Shown in pieces: positions 31,901 to 43,797 of a stretch of DNA of 64,000 nt. The stretch spans positions 20,759,501-20,823,500 of the forward strand of contig OW203992.1 of NCBI GenBank assembly GCA_934047225.1, in the 5' to 3' direction. A program made the position numbers and the translations under genes. This DNA is from Ypsolopha sequella. Taxonomy: Eukaryota; Arthropoda; Insecta; Lepidoptera; Ypsolophidae. A model generated the notes under the pieces. That model was not told where the DNA came from. It saw only the letters and a program-made list of their open reading frames with translations, and searched no databases. Each line of letters starts with the position of its first letter. The stretch's first letter is position 1.

Positions 31901-33860
31901 AAAAATATTGGGGGTGTGAGAAGACCATTTTTCGATCTAGGGTTTGCGAAATATTAAGCTTAAAAGTGTTAATTTTGTTAAGAGTCAAGTGTCACCCCCC
32001 CTGCCAGCGAAACGGTTGTATTTGGAGACGTGAAAAAAATCACGGCAGTAGTATACATAACAAAATTAAAAGGAAAACTATCACAGCTAAGTAGGCTTTA
32101 CAAGTTAACGTGCAATAGTCGACCAACCTAAAATTAAAATCACTTACAAATTCCATTGAAGTTGTTAGTTGCTTAAAACAGGTAGTAAATATAAGGTTTT
32201 TATTTAAAAGACTTTTATTTATATAACCAAATTCATACTAGAGACTCGGTAAGTGGTCAGCACTAAGGTTTATTGGCCTTTTGTAGATAATGGTACGAAA
32301 CCCTTCGTGCGCGAGTCCAACTCGCACTTTGCCGGTTTTTAAATCTGTGAATGCAGACGTAAAAATACCTACTCCAAAAGTTAGGGTAGTCTTCAAAGTA
32401 CATTTTCTTGTAGCTACCAATAATAGTTCTGGTAGCTGCCATAATATGTGTCGCACCTCAAATTTTCGATACTTACAAAAAAAACTGGCCAAGTACGAGT
32501 CAGACCCGCGTACCTAGGGTTACGAATTGTGGATGATAAATTTAATTTTGTCATTTTTTTTCGTGAATTTCTAAACCGCTTTATTTTTCCTGTAATCTTT
32601 ACGTAAACACATATTACCATGATATTTTTCATAATTTTCGGTCAACCAGTTTTTATGGCTTTTCAAGGATTTCTCAAAATAGATGCGATTAAATATAGCC
32701 AAACTATATATTTTTACAATCAGCTTTTTAATACCTACAATTTTATATCCATATTGTAATTTTATAAAGTTTTTTTTTTTACTTTTTTTTTATATTTCTC
32801 ATTTGTGCTCAACTTTTTTTAAATCACTATAGTTTTCCTATGATTGGCCAGTGATTTCTCAAAACCAGTGCCAGTAAATATAGTAAAAGTATATATTTTT
32901 ACAATCAGCTTTTTAATATCTACAATTTGATAGTCATATTTTATTTTTAGGATAATATTTTTTATTTTTCTCACTTTTGTTTTGGAAATAATTTGAACAA
33001 TTTCAAATTTTTCATTTTTTTTTACATCCTGATATGTGGGCAAATTAATTTTATTTTTGTGCCAAATTTCATGTCGCGCCGCTGCGCTGAAATAAGGCAA
33101 GGCAAGAAAGAACAAACAAACACACATAACATAAGTACTTAATGCTCCTTTATATTTAACTTTAGCAATTTTCATGTTACGGGTAATACGTGATGTTAGC
33201 GCCTGCCAGCGAGCAAATAGATGTCTTCTGCAGGCACAACTCCAAAACAAGGGAGCCTTTGAGATGATTTGATACAAGCTGTTTTATCTCAAGAGTGAGG
33301 GTCAGGCTTGGTGGTAGTTGTGCGTGTACGTAGACGAAAATAAATAAATTATTCTATGAGATTGTATAAGAAATTAAATGAAATGAAATATATTTATTTA
33401 TGTAATGTATGTATAACAGACACACTTATTACAGGTCGGTTTTAATGTAATATAAGTAATTAAATAATCGATGTTTATAGGTAATAGTTTTATGTAATAA
33501 ATAATAATATGGGGAAATACACAGGAAAATAATAAAGGTTGGGTTTACTTAAAAATACATACGAATAAAATAAAAATATAAGAATAAATAATATTATAAA
33601 TATATGCAATACATATAATAAATATATGCCTAACTCCGCCCATTCGATTAGTGTTGCTAAGAAGAAGGGCAATAAAATTAGCAAGATCATGTGTTTTTTC
33701 ATAATATTAGTTACAACAACTAAATGTAAAAAGTAAGCCTACATACTGTAATTGAGTAAAGAGATAAAAAATATAAGACGTTTCTTAAGCGCACTCCCGC
33801 TCACACACATTACGTACGCACACACATGGGAGAGGGAGCGCACACTACTACAACCATAGA
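31901..33860. other. Non-coding, repeat-derived stretch
   Basis: Contains a half-copy of the M1-type arm (AAATTCATACTAGAGACTCGG at about 32,229) and phrases such as GCGAGTCCAACTCGCACTTTGCCGG (about 32,310) that recur in mutated form at 1,960, 32,490 and 61,688. An approximate tandem duplication carries TATATTTTTACAATCAGC at 32,705 and 32,890. A minus-strand 152-codon frame (32819-33277) is Lys/Ile-rich with no recognisable domain and is not called. Confidence 0.4.
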
Positions 33861-33861
33861 C

Positions 33862-34403
33862 TAAGTATTACTACGTATAGACCGATAACTCCCATACATC
33901 AAGGCGTAGCTAAATTTTTACGCGCTCTTACGACACTAGATGTCGCCAAGTGTTGCAAATAAGCATAATGTCTTGATAACAAGAGGTCGCAGGTTCGAAT
34001 CCTGACCTGGGGAATTTTTTCAAAGTCTTGTCTTTGGATTTGTTTCTAATTGATATTTTCTAGTTTGTAATGCACTCTTATAATATTTAAAGCATAATTT
34101 GTTAAATTGGCTACAAGTAAACTGTCATGGTTACCAAGTAAATATGTGGCTGTAATAGCTTTGCTTAGAAAAACTAGATGGCGCTAAATTGGCAACACTA
34201 ACAGTGAATATTTCAGCGCCATCTATTATCGAAGTGGGAATTATTTTTATGTTACGTGACATCGCTGTGTCACCAATCGGTATTTTTTAGCATCGTGTTC
34301 GTTGGAGGATTTACCAACGCCATCTAGATTTCGTTAGAATTTTACACCTTTTTTTGTGGCTACAAACTGATGTATGGGAACTGCTAGTCTATACGTACTT
34401 ACA
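33862..34403. repeat. MITE with ~42-bp inverted ends, carrying a SINE
   Basis: CTACGTATAGACC...CTCCCATACATCAA...GTAGCTA at the left is mirrored by TGGCTACAAACTGATGTATGGGAAC...GTCTATACGTAC at the right. The interior includes paired GATGGCGCTAAATTGGCAACAC-like and GCGCCATCTA motifs. A tRNA-related SINE (33,970-34,085) lies inside it. Confidence 0.72.
33970..34085 (+). repeat. tRNA-related SINE tail, single copy
   Basis: AACAAGAGGTCGCAGGTTCG, then AATCCTGACC, carries a perfect tRNA B-box core (GGTTCGAATCC). It is followed by GGGGAATTTTTTCAA, TCTTGTCTTTGGATTTG and the tail CTAGTTTGTAATGCACTC. This is one arm of the inverted dimer at 10,880. There is no full tRNA cloverleaf, so it is not a tRNA gene. 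Confidence 0.75.
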
Positions 34404-35740
34404 GTTGCCACAAAATAAGAGGCCCGTTTTGACAGATAAGAACGACCATAGAATATAACTTTACATGTAATAAATGAAACGGTTAACAAATAATTATTAA
34501 CTTATTGGGTTTAAAGAAAATAAATAAACGTTTTTTAATTATCACGGAACATATTTCAAGTACTATTTTCACACATATTCCAAAATAAAATGCAATTTTG
34601 AATTACTACACAATGTCTCAAAAACAGTTACATTCTCAGTCAATTTTTTCTTAATAATAGTGTTGTAACCAGATAATCGCCTAATTTCACGGACTCAATT
34701 CGATTCCACGTGAAAATAATTAACTTGTTTTAATATTGATAAAATAATTGTTATGATCTGTAATTAGCTTTTGTGAGACCAGGGGATCTAAAAAGGCCGA
34801 CTTAGGTGAATCATAAAATGATTTGAAAGAAGGATGGAGTCAGAGTTTTTTCACGCGTGCAAAAGAGACGGCATTAGAACAGAATCATAGCATGATTCAT
34901 CCAAAGCGGCCATTTTAGAGGACTTGTACACAAAAAGCCAAGTTTAAATTTCCTTTTTTTTTTGCAAATATAAACTTTTTAGATTTGAACATTTGCATGT
35001 ATTTGTAACGGTGTCGCGTATACCGAAAATTTTTATATAATAATTGTGCTAAATAATGTTACATACCACTTAGCTTTTAAACTTATAGTTTACAAAATCA
35101 AAAAATATATATATATAAAAAACATGCATTTATTGCTTAAAGTCCCATTTTTTTATTAATGAATTGGTTTTCCATAAATCATCCTATCAATAGACAGATT
35201 GGCTGGTAAGAAATATGGCAGTATTTTTTTTTATAAGGCATGAAGCAATTTTTTTATCTTGAAGCCTACATATTTTTCTTACTGGCCAGTATTTTATATC
35301 TATCAACGCTCAGACCTCTATCTAATTTGAGGTCAGTGAAGTACAACATTACAAAATATTACTGGCACGTAAGAATTTCCATTTCAGATTCTTTTCGTAG
35401 AGAAAAAAAATTAAAAGCTGGTTTTAGCACCCGAAATATCTTTCTATCACCATATTGAAAGTCGTGCTCCCGTTTGTTTTTAGTGTTTTTTTCTTGTGAC
35501 TTTAGGGTTTACTTTTGAACTGTTTATATTTTCTTTCACGTTGACTTTGGCAGTTATGTTTATTCTGGAAATTACAACCAATAAACTTGAAAATATTTCA
35601 AACGATAACAAACTCATAATATTTTGAATCGATTTCTCGTGAGAATCGGTTGACATAGTTACCGATTTGCATGGTTCACATCCATAGATACGTTGCGATG
35701 ACATATGTCAAAACGGACCTATTACATTGTGACTACTTTA
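34404..35740. repeat. 1.3-kb segment bounded by a short inverted repeat
   Basis: CACAAAATAAGAGGCCCGTTTTGACAG (about 34,411-34,437) and a mirrored ATGTCAAAACGGACCTATTACATTGTG (about 35,704-35,731) face each other with about 20 of 26 positions alike. It has no transposase frame. It may be a degraded DNA transposon, or two fortuitously placed repeat ends. Confidence 0.4.
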
Positions 35741-36317
35741 GTCTATGATACAACTAAGCCTAGCCCGCACTCGTGAGGGCTACAGATTGTAGCTCCATGC
35801 ATGTCTGAAATTAACCACAAAAATCTTTTCTATGATTTTCTTGTTTTTCTTAAAAACGTTTAAAAGCTCTGATTTTTTCAAATTGCCTCGTATTTACAGA
35901 GGTCAACTAAACAAACGCTATGTTTAGATTATAGGTAGACGTACGTGAAAAAAATGATACATATTTTATAATCACTAACATGGTAACAAGATAAAACAAC
36001 CAAAATATTATCTATAGTGTAAAATAAACTCCAAACAAAAACAAACTCGTAAGACAATGACAAGATTTAGATAAAAAGTGTTTGTCCAATTTTAAAACTC
36101 CTTACAAAATAGATATGTATGAGTTCTTCTTTTTTAACCCCCGATCAAAAAGAGAGGTTATTCGTTTCACGGGTACGTTTGTATGTATCATGTTTGTATA
36201 TTGGTATGTACGTATGTATGTGTGTATGTTAATAAGATCCTGTATCTGAAAAACAATGCGTACGATTCCTAAGCATTTTTTTAAACTTAACATGTACGTT
36301 TTAGTTACAATTACATA
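35741..36317. other. Non-coding stretch, no gene recognised
   Basis: AT-rich. A loose GTATGTAT-type simple repeat lies at about 36,178-36,230. No gene or inverted repeat was identified. Confidence 0.4.
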
Positions 36318-36563
36318 TACAAGGTGACATTTATTTCTGTAGCCCGAATTCCTACTGAAGACTCGGTAAGCGCTCAGCATCAAAGTTTGACTACGCTTTT
36401 TGTGAAATTCATGAATTTTTTTTTTTCGTTTTCCTTACAAACGCAAGCCCAGCCCCGAGTCAATTTCTATGAGGGTCAACCTTTTATTTTGCGAAATTAG
36501 CAAAAGGTTTTATAGATCCATGATACTGATCACTTAGCAAGCCTTCGATATGAATTTGGCTAC
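36318..36563. repeat. M1-related foldback MITE
   Basis: Starts TACAAGGTGACATTTATTTC. Arms containing CGAATTCCTACTGAAGACTCGG pair with AGCAAGCCTTCGATATGAATTTGG. The terminal CACCTTGTA is missing at the right, so it is truncated. Confidence 0.65.
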
Positions 36564-36900
36564 ATAAATTAATGTCAACTGATATGTATATTATATTACA
36601 AAATAACAGAATATAGAGCCGAGAATTTTGCCACTTCTTCCTCTTACTCGAACCATAGACAAAGGGTAGTTTGTCTATGACTCGTACTTATGAAGTGCAG
36701 TCTCTTTGTATGTTGTAGACCAAGCCCCATTATGTACAATGCCCGGGTAGTACGAAAATTGCTAAGTCGAATCGGGCAATGTGTGATCACATTTATAATT
36801 TAAACTTAATTATTTATCACATTGTTTGGACGAAATTCGTTTAATTCACTGTCATCTCATTATGAATATCGCTATGTGACTGTTGGGCAATTTGATAATA

Positions 36901-37317
36901 TACAGGCTGCTCGGAAATTCAACCTATTCCTTGAAAGGAATTATACCAGAGATCATTTACAATCAAGTCATGAAGGTTTTAAAGATATTTTTCAAACTTT
37001 CAGCCTGGTAATCAAAAACAAATCATTTAAAAATAACTATTTCTCTCTCGGCACTCGGCACTTATTTGTTATGTTTCAGATTAAAGATAAATGAGTGATC
37101 ATTTATAAAAAAATACATGCCCTGAATTCCCATAATTTCAGAAATAAAAGGTCTTAAGTGGAAAGAAAACCTTTTTTATCTTGTAATTTTTGAAATATCG
37201 ACATGTGTTATTGAACAAAAATGTATCATTCGACCCAGTTTATAGGCATTATTTATTGGAAATGATCTCTAGTATAACCCCTTTCAAGGAATAGGTCGAA
37301 TTTCCGAGCATCCTGTA
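36901..37317. mobile_element. TA-flanked MITE with ~58-bp inverted repeats
   Basis: TACAGGCTGCTCGGAAATTC continues through CAACCTATTCCTTGAAAGG and AGAGATCATTT, and is mirrored at the right end down to GAGCATCCTGTA. TA dinucleotides flank both ends (36899-36900, 37318-37319), consistent with Tc1/mariner-type target duplication. The 90-codon frame overlapping it (36822-37094) starts outside the element and is not credible as a gene. Confidence 0.85.
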
Positions 37318-37319
37318 TA

Positions 37320-38659
37320 CCTTTTTCAAATCGATTTCAGGACAAACTCGTTTCTCAGCTCTTTTCTGCATTATATGATTTCCGAAAAACTAGTTTGGCT
37401 TAGGCCAAAGTAGTTCTGGATTGTCATAAATAAAATAACCAAATGCGCTGAAGTCATAAAAAACTTATTCTTATTACTTTGTCCAATAGTGTCCGGTCAT
37501 TGTAATAATTTCAAAGTTATTATCACATTGCCCTCTCGTTTTGAGAAATCTTCATAATGCTCGGGCTTTATGTATATTGCCGTATTAATCACTTGTTTCA
37601 CGACCACATATATGTACATGCGTTTCATGACTTTTTCTTCTATGAACAAACGCTAAGTTCATGTCAAACTTAAATGCTTTCTAGTGAAGTTAACTCCGGA
37701 GAGACGGATAGAGGGAGATAGATGAACTTCAGAACAGAACTGTAACACAAAATTATAATCACTTTACACTATTGAAAAAAAAAGACTGTGGTTGGAGTTG
37801 GAGGGAAAGTACACCCCGTATATATGTTCAAACTTCCAAAAGTGCTAAAAAGCTGAAATTAGGTATGCACACTAGTATTGGCACACAAACAATAAAAATG
37901 AAAATCTAACCCTCCAACCCCTTGCTGACACAAACATGAAAAATTGGACGGACGGTCGGCATTCTGCGAATCCTAGTATGGTTTTATAACAAGTCTGCAT
38001 TCAGCGAAAGTCGGCATAAAGCGAAGAAATCAACGAATAATATTTTATGAATAAATGACCCAATTTATTTAAAACTTGTACGTTTTGTACTTGGCAATCA
38101 CAAAGCATGAAGATGAAGACATACTGTACTGTGTAATTACACGAGTAGCACATAAATAAATTATGAAATCAATTTTACATAAGACCACAGTACATCCTGA
38201 TACCACGTGATTGCCTGGACCAAACTGTGCAAGTTTTAAATATTAAATTGGTTCATTAATAGTAGTTTATGCTACAAGGGCGCAAAGGAATAAATTACGA
38301 GGACGATTTAAAACACGAGCGTAGCGAGTGTTTTAAACGTAACCGAGTAATTTATTGCTTTTACGCCCGTGTATCATACTACGTTTTTCAATGCATAGTG
38401 TGAGGAAATGAAAACAAATATAATCTTGTGAACTTTAAATTATGATTGGCTCAAAAGGATTGTATCCAGAGCCGTTAAACAGTGGAAAAAAAAGTATAAC
38501 ATCTATGGTACACAGGGAAAGCTGCAGGTTAGCCAACCATTACAAACAAATTAAAAAATATATAATAATAAAGCCCTAGGGCAAAATAATCGACTTTCTG
38601 TTCGGTTTTGATGCATAAAAAGTGAGCCTTTACGAGCACATGCATTGAAAATAAATATA
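37320..38659. other. Non-coding stretch with a small foldback
   Basis: No gene. At about 38,275-38,372 AGGGCGCAAAGGAATAAATTAC pairs with GTAATTTATTGCTTTTACGCCC, and an inner GTTTAAAACACGAGCGTAG-like block also self-pairs, so a short foldback repeat is likely. Confidence 0.45.
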
Positions 38660-38920
38660 TACAAGGTGACTTTTTGATCATCGTCCAAATTCATACTGGT
38701 GCCTTGGTAAGTGATCAGTACCATGGATCAATAACAATTTTGGTGAAATTCGTAAAATGAAATTTCGACTCCCCATAGTGATTCACTCGGTACTGGAACT
38801 GAATTTCTATGGGAAGCCGAAATTTCATTTAACGAATTTCTCAAAAATTGTAACTGATCCAAGATACTGATCACTTATCAAGCCTCCAGTATGAATTTGG
38901 ACCTTGTATGTCACCTTGTA
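38660..38920. repeat. Foldback MITE family M1, copy 2
   Basis: TACAAGGTGACTTTTTGATC...GAATTCATA-type arms are nearly identical to those at 40034 and 9347. The mirrored right end carries a small rearrangement (ACCTTGTATGTCACCTTGTA). Confidence 0.88.
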
Positions 38921-39089
38921 TATCGTGTTTTGGGAAGAAAAAAAAAAGCCGGCCGCCTATTGGGCCGGGCTCGCAGGCTATTAGGAAGAAAATCATATCG
39001 AAGAATAACCAATTACTGAAATTTTCTACTTATTCGGTAGTGATGATGGCTCCTCACAAAGAGTGATAGTTTTGTAAGATATACCCGTC

Positions 39090-39310
39090 TAGCACAGCGG
39101 CCAGGGCAGCTGATGCAACCGCCTAGCTGACACTGTCATCCACAACAACTTTGTTGTTATTGTGTGCGACGTTACGTAACTGTCGAAACGCACGCGCAGC
39201 ATGAATGGCGCCCCCCGCAACGCACGCTAAACCCCTCCCACCTCCGGAAGTAGTGTGTCACAGAGGTGTGCACTTGCGTCAGCCAACTGTGAGCGTCTTC
39301 AATCAAGCAC
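39090..39310. other. GC-rich island without recognisable gene
   Basis: A CpG-rich stretch including ACGCACGCGCAGCATGAATGG and a small perfect hairpin CACAACAACTTTGTTGTT. Reading frames are short and unrecognised. It could be a promoter or a GC-rich repeat. Confidence 0.25.
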
Positions 39311-40033
39311 GTGTGGATTTGTAGTTTGCAACACGTCGATGGGCTTATCTTAGATATCGATAAGTAGAATGGTTATCTTAAATGTTTTATTTTGGTGTGT
39401 TTAAAAATCTTTATCTTGGTGTTCCTAAGCACGGGCATGCTATTTTTTTTCGTAACAATACAAAGTATTCAGCGGAAATAAATGTTTTGGAAATAAACTT
39501 AATTTAATTTACAATTAAACTTTAGTACGCACTTTATTAATAATTAAAAAAATGTGATAATACCAAATTAGTTCACGAGGCCAGTCAGCACGCGTAACGG
39601 TATTATAGGTTGGCGTTAGGCACATAACATTCATTAAGTATAGTTTACCAAAAGTTAAGTAAACCTCTTATGTACTTATAAATAGATATTATGATTGACT
39701 GGTCTAGTTGTCCACGTTTCGGGTAAGTTTTCTGATCACGTTTTTGGCTAAAACTTTTAGCTGTGCGGGCGCAGAAAGACGAGTTGGAAATTAGTTCAGT
39801 TGTTGCATCAGTTCTGCGACCTTAAACTTTTACATTTTATTGTAGTTATTTTTGAAACGTCTACATTTTATTTATAGTATTGGCAATTGTATATTGGAGC
39901 TGGCAGATTAGATATAATTAAATGTCATAAATTATTATATTACCTACCATACCAGTGTAAATAAGTATAAGGAAACACATGAGTAAAACGGTCAAAGGAT
40001 AAAACGATGATAATCACTAAGATATATCAGATA
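39311..40033. other. Non-coding stretch, no gene recognised
   Basis: AT-rich, with no frame or repeat that I can support. Confidence 0.4.
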
Positions 40034-40299
40034 TACAAGGTGACTTTTTGATCATCGTCCGAATTCATACTGGAGGCTTGATAAGTGATCAGTATCTTGG
40101 ATCAGTAACAATTTTTGTGAAATTCGTAAAATGAAATTTCGGCTTCCCATAGAAATTCAGTTCAAGTCCTGAGTGAATCACTATGGGGAGTCGAAATTTC
40201 ATTTTACGAATTTCACCAAAATTGTTATTGATCCATGATACTGATCACTTACCAAGCCACCAGTATGAATTTGGACGATGATCAAAAAGTCGCCTTGTA
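40034..40299. repeat. Foldback MITE family M1, copy 3
   Basis: TACAAGGTGACTTTTTGATC at the left, and the mirror ending CGCCTTGTA at the right, are flanked by TA on both sides. The mirrored arms include GTAAAATGAAATTTCGGCTTC. It is the best-preserved of the three closely related copies. Confidence 0.9.
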
Positions 40300-40734
40300 T
40301 AAGATAATCAATAAGACATTATATTATCTGTGCTAAGACTAAAGAGACAGAGAATTTCACATTTCTCTAAATAAGACAGAAAACTCGATACCGAGACAAA
40401 GAAAAATAATGGTTTATTGGTATCGATTAGCCATACATGTAAAATTATTTTTATTGTAGAATAAATAAATGTAATGGAATAACTTGTAATGAATTTGTGA
40501 CTATCATCGTTTTTCCACTATAGTCTTCAGACTGTTGTTATTTTGAGAATTAATATTATGTGTCAAATAAAGCATCTGTTCAGATTCTAGACAGGAACCA
40601 ATTCTTTGATGCTTTTTCTTGGTAAAATCTGGTTCAAACTGACTTCAGACTTGGATCTATCTACCTATATGTGCATTACATCACAGTGACCGCTGGGTCA
40701 CTGAGCACGCGATATCTCCTTCCAACTCGAACTG

Positions 40735-40836
40735 GATATTTGGAAAAAAAACAAAATAGGTGCGACGACGAGCGGAGCAAGGAGGAGCGTGTTGATTTAC
40801 ATGTAAATAAATTTGACAGCCGAGCGAGGCGACCTA
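40735..40836 (+). repeat. Short interspersed repeat R3, copy 1
   Basis: AGGTGCGACGACGAGCGGAG, TTTACATGTAAATAAATTTG and CCGAGCGAGGCGA recur at 52,935-53,035 with the same order and spacing. This copy is cut at 40,839, where the nested Harbinger-like locus starts. Confidence 0.65.
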
Positions 40837-41530
40837 TTAGGGCGGATTTCACCACTGTAACTAAACTCGTTTAGTTCAAGTTGAACTTAGTTTAGACACT
40901 TAACATTTCACTTACGCAGTGAACGATTTTTAACTCCGTTTAGCTTCAACTGCGTTCACTTACGAACTGAACGCAGTTTAAGCTAAACGTAGTTTAAAAT
41001 CTGAACGCCCGATTTTGGCCGAGTTAGCGATTACTACCTGAGCGACCCAAATCAGCAACTTGAGCCATAAAACATCTATCAACCCATTGTGATTGCGACT
41101 TAAACCGAGTTTAGGTAAATGTTTTCGAAATGTAGGGCGGCTTGCACCAAAGTTCCACTTAAGTCAGTTTAACTAAATCGAATTTAACACTAAACTGATT
41201 TAAATTTAAATCTGTCTTGCACCATGTTTTTTACTCAACGATTTAACTAAACCGAGCTTAGGCAATCATTCAATATTTCGTTCGGTCTATACGATTCGTT
41301 ACACACAATTTGACTTTCAACTTGTCAGTTTGACAATTATGTCAAAATGTTTTGAGTGAAATGAAATGGCATTTTCTTTTGCCTGCCTGTCAGAGCTGCA
41401 TTCCTAAACCGATGTTGCACTCAGATTCTAATGCTATCTCTATTCCACGCGTTATATAAATATATATGCCATCTTGCTATCAGTGTTGAAACCTGACAAT
41501 AGTATAAATTATTGAACGCGACTCTCATCT

Positions 41531-41558
41531 AGCCGTCTCCATTTACAAGCCATGAACA
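41531..41558 (+). repeat. P-type element terminal inverted repeat, left
   Basis: 28 bp identical, in reverse complement, to 44748-44775. This is about the usual length of P-element terminal repeats. Confidence 0.9.
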
Positions 41559-41794
41559 TAAGTTTGGCAACGTCGCCTAGCTGTCAGTTAGTGGTCCTAT
41601 GGTCCTTTCTCATCTATGATCATCAATTAATTAATTCATCACATCATGCTTGAATATAAAACAAGTCCCATTTCTAGAGGTGAAATTAATAGGAAATAAA
41701 TAAAAAATATATATTTTTAATGCAATCCTTTATTTAACACATTTACAATATTACATTACAATAAATATTACATTTAAATTACAAATTAGCAATT

Positions 41795-42559
41795 TTAGTT
41801 GATTAATGTCATAAGTTTCCTCTTTTTTCCTTTGTTACATTCATTGTTATTGTTCATAAATTTCTGGTAATTGTTTAAAACATTATTGCACATTATTTTC
41901 AGAATGGACTGAAACAATCTGTCAAATGTGTTACCACATTCACATTTCTCTACCAAATAGATAGTGATAAAGTCTGACTCTAGGCTTGCTTTTGTTAATT
42001 TATACAAAACAGCCTTGTGGTCGCCTTTTTTTAGAAATTTGCTTTCTAGAATTTTGTTATTTATTATATACTCAAAAATACTACACATGTGGTAGAACAT
42101 AATACATACAGAAGCAGTAGGTACAATTAAACCACCCCTCTGCAAGTAATTGAAATATTGTGAATCTGTTTCAGTACCTTTTGATTCAACAACATATTTT
42201 TCACATAAGCGACAGCATAATTTATTTTTTACACTGTGATCTACATAGCCACACACATACAGCTTTGCGTCTTCATCAATTTCCATAATTTCAAGGTAGT
42301 TACTCTCCGTTATTATAAACATGAACCCTGTGATATCAACATTATCAGCATTAGCCACTTCGCAAGAACTAGCTGATAGTTCTTTCAACATACTTTTGCA
42401 TTCCTTTGATTTCAGGATATGCTGAATACGAATCTTTTTTTCAGACTCAATTATCTGATTATATGATATATTATAATTGCACCCAGACAGAGACCTATAA
42501 CGATCAAATCGTTGTTCTAAGCAATCTGTTTGAAACTTGCCTATTAATATGTATTTCAT
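41795..42559 (-). pseudogene. P-type transposase, C-terminal part (third frame)
   Basis: 254 codons starting within the conserved GKFQTDCLEQRFDRYRSLSG segment and SYNQIIESEKKIR, which in P and THAP9 transposases follows the catalytic core (pattern G+F.qD.LE..F...R...G.N). Downstream it has several Cys/His pairs (for example CRLCEKY and CECGN), which may bind zinc, and ends KKRKLMTLIN. It overlaps the previous frame at ATATGAAATAC. One base is gained or lost, so in the genome as given translation would stop after the core. The part itself is uninterrupted. Confidence 0.82.
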
Positions 42560-43797
42560 ATTAAGTTTTTTAATGGATCATGTATAATAAGGCAAATAAC
42601 TTTCATACTCCTTTTGATTGCAGAAAATGTGTCCCTAGTAAAACCAACCCTTTCATTCATTTCTTCCCATTTCTGAAGCCAATTTACAAACTCTTCCAAA
42701 AATTTAACTTTGAAATCACTTATGTTCTCAATTGGACAACTCCAGATATTCCGTTTAATTTTACCTTTCAATGGATTTTTGCAATTCACTGTATCCCACC
42801 ATTGCCTAATTATTTCCAGAAAATCTGCAGTACTACTATATTTTTCTGAAAACTTTAGCGCTGCTATTGTAGAATGGTGGAAAGTATTATCTACACATAA
42901 AACATTTTGTCTTTCCAACGAATTTGGATACATAGTTTTGTTATTTAATTTATAAGCCTTTTTGACAATGTTAAGTTTTTCTTGTTCATACAGTTCCCTT
43001 AAATGTTGAAAACAAGCAGTTTTTCTTTCATTTGAGTGAAAATCGGGGTAAATAAAAGTTTTCATTTCATCTTTTAAATTCAGCCAGTTATTTCTAATGT
43101 TTTTAAATATATGAACAAAATCAAATAGCAGATAAATTTTATGATCTTCATATTGTGGGTTTGGCATACTGAATTCATCGGAAAGCAAACTGAAGAGGTT
43201 TTGGTTCACGCGGTTGTTGTCAGTAATAACACATAATATTTGGAATCCTAGCCCCTGAACAAATGTTATTACTTCTAACACAACTTCTTTCAAATCTTTA
43301 CCAGTTAATGCCTTTACTGGCAATAGTTTCACTATTTCCGTGAAATGACCGAAAGCTGAAGAGATCATGAATGTTTGTACCGTTGTGGCCATGCAGTTTG
43401 CATTATTATGAGCATATCCAGATATGTTAGATGATTTGAAGTTGAGCCCGCTTTTAATATATATTTCATCTATAAGTAAATTTACGTATTTTTCTCTATC
43501 AGTCAATGTCTTTACCATATGGGTCAAATAATGTTCAGTCGGATTACAAGATCCAGGTGAAATGGTCAGCGAGGAAGAGATACGTTGTAAATATCGCTTT
43601 GTTGGCAAACATACATAATTTTGAAGTAAATTATATGATGAACTAGACTGGCAATACATAACAAAAGCAAATAAGATGGTAATCATGCTGTATTGACGCT
43701 TTTTGTTAACCATATTGGAAAGCTGATCTTTTATGATAATCAGTTTAGACTCACAAGTATTGTCTTCAACGCTATCGACGTTCATTGAAATGGTCAA
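42556..43797 (-). pseudogene. P-type transposase catalytic core (middle frame)
   Basis: 413 codons with the RNase H-like catalytic core of P transposases: LLIDEIYIKSG (D110), CVITDNNRVNQNLF (D193) and LLFDFVHIFKNIRNNW (D226, with the conserved H..KN.RN..). The tract after it includes FLEIIRQWWDTVNCKNP. The frame is in a different register from both the THAP frame before it and the C-terminal frame after it, so two single-base shifts break the gene. No stop interrupts the core. The indels could be real mutations, assembly errors, or (less likely) an unrecognised short intron. Confidence 0.85.

Noticed and set aside
32819..33277. 152-codon minus-strand frame
   Set aside because: Low-complexity Lys/Ile-rich protein with no domain, inside repeat-derived AT-rich DNA.
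36822..37094. 90-codon plus-strand frame
   Set aside because: Most of it lies inside the TA-flanked MITE at 36901-37317, so its codons are inverted-repeat sequence rather than a gene.
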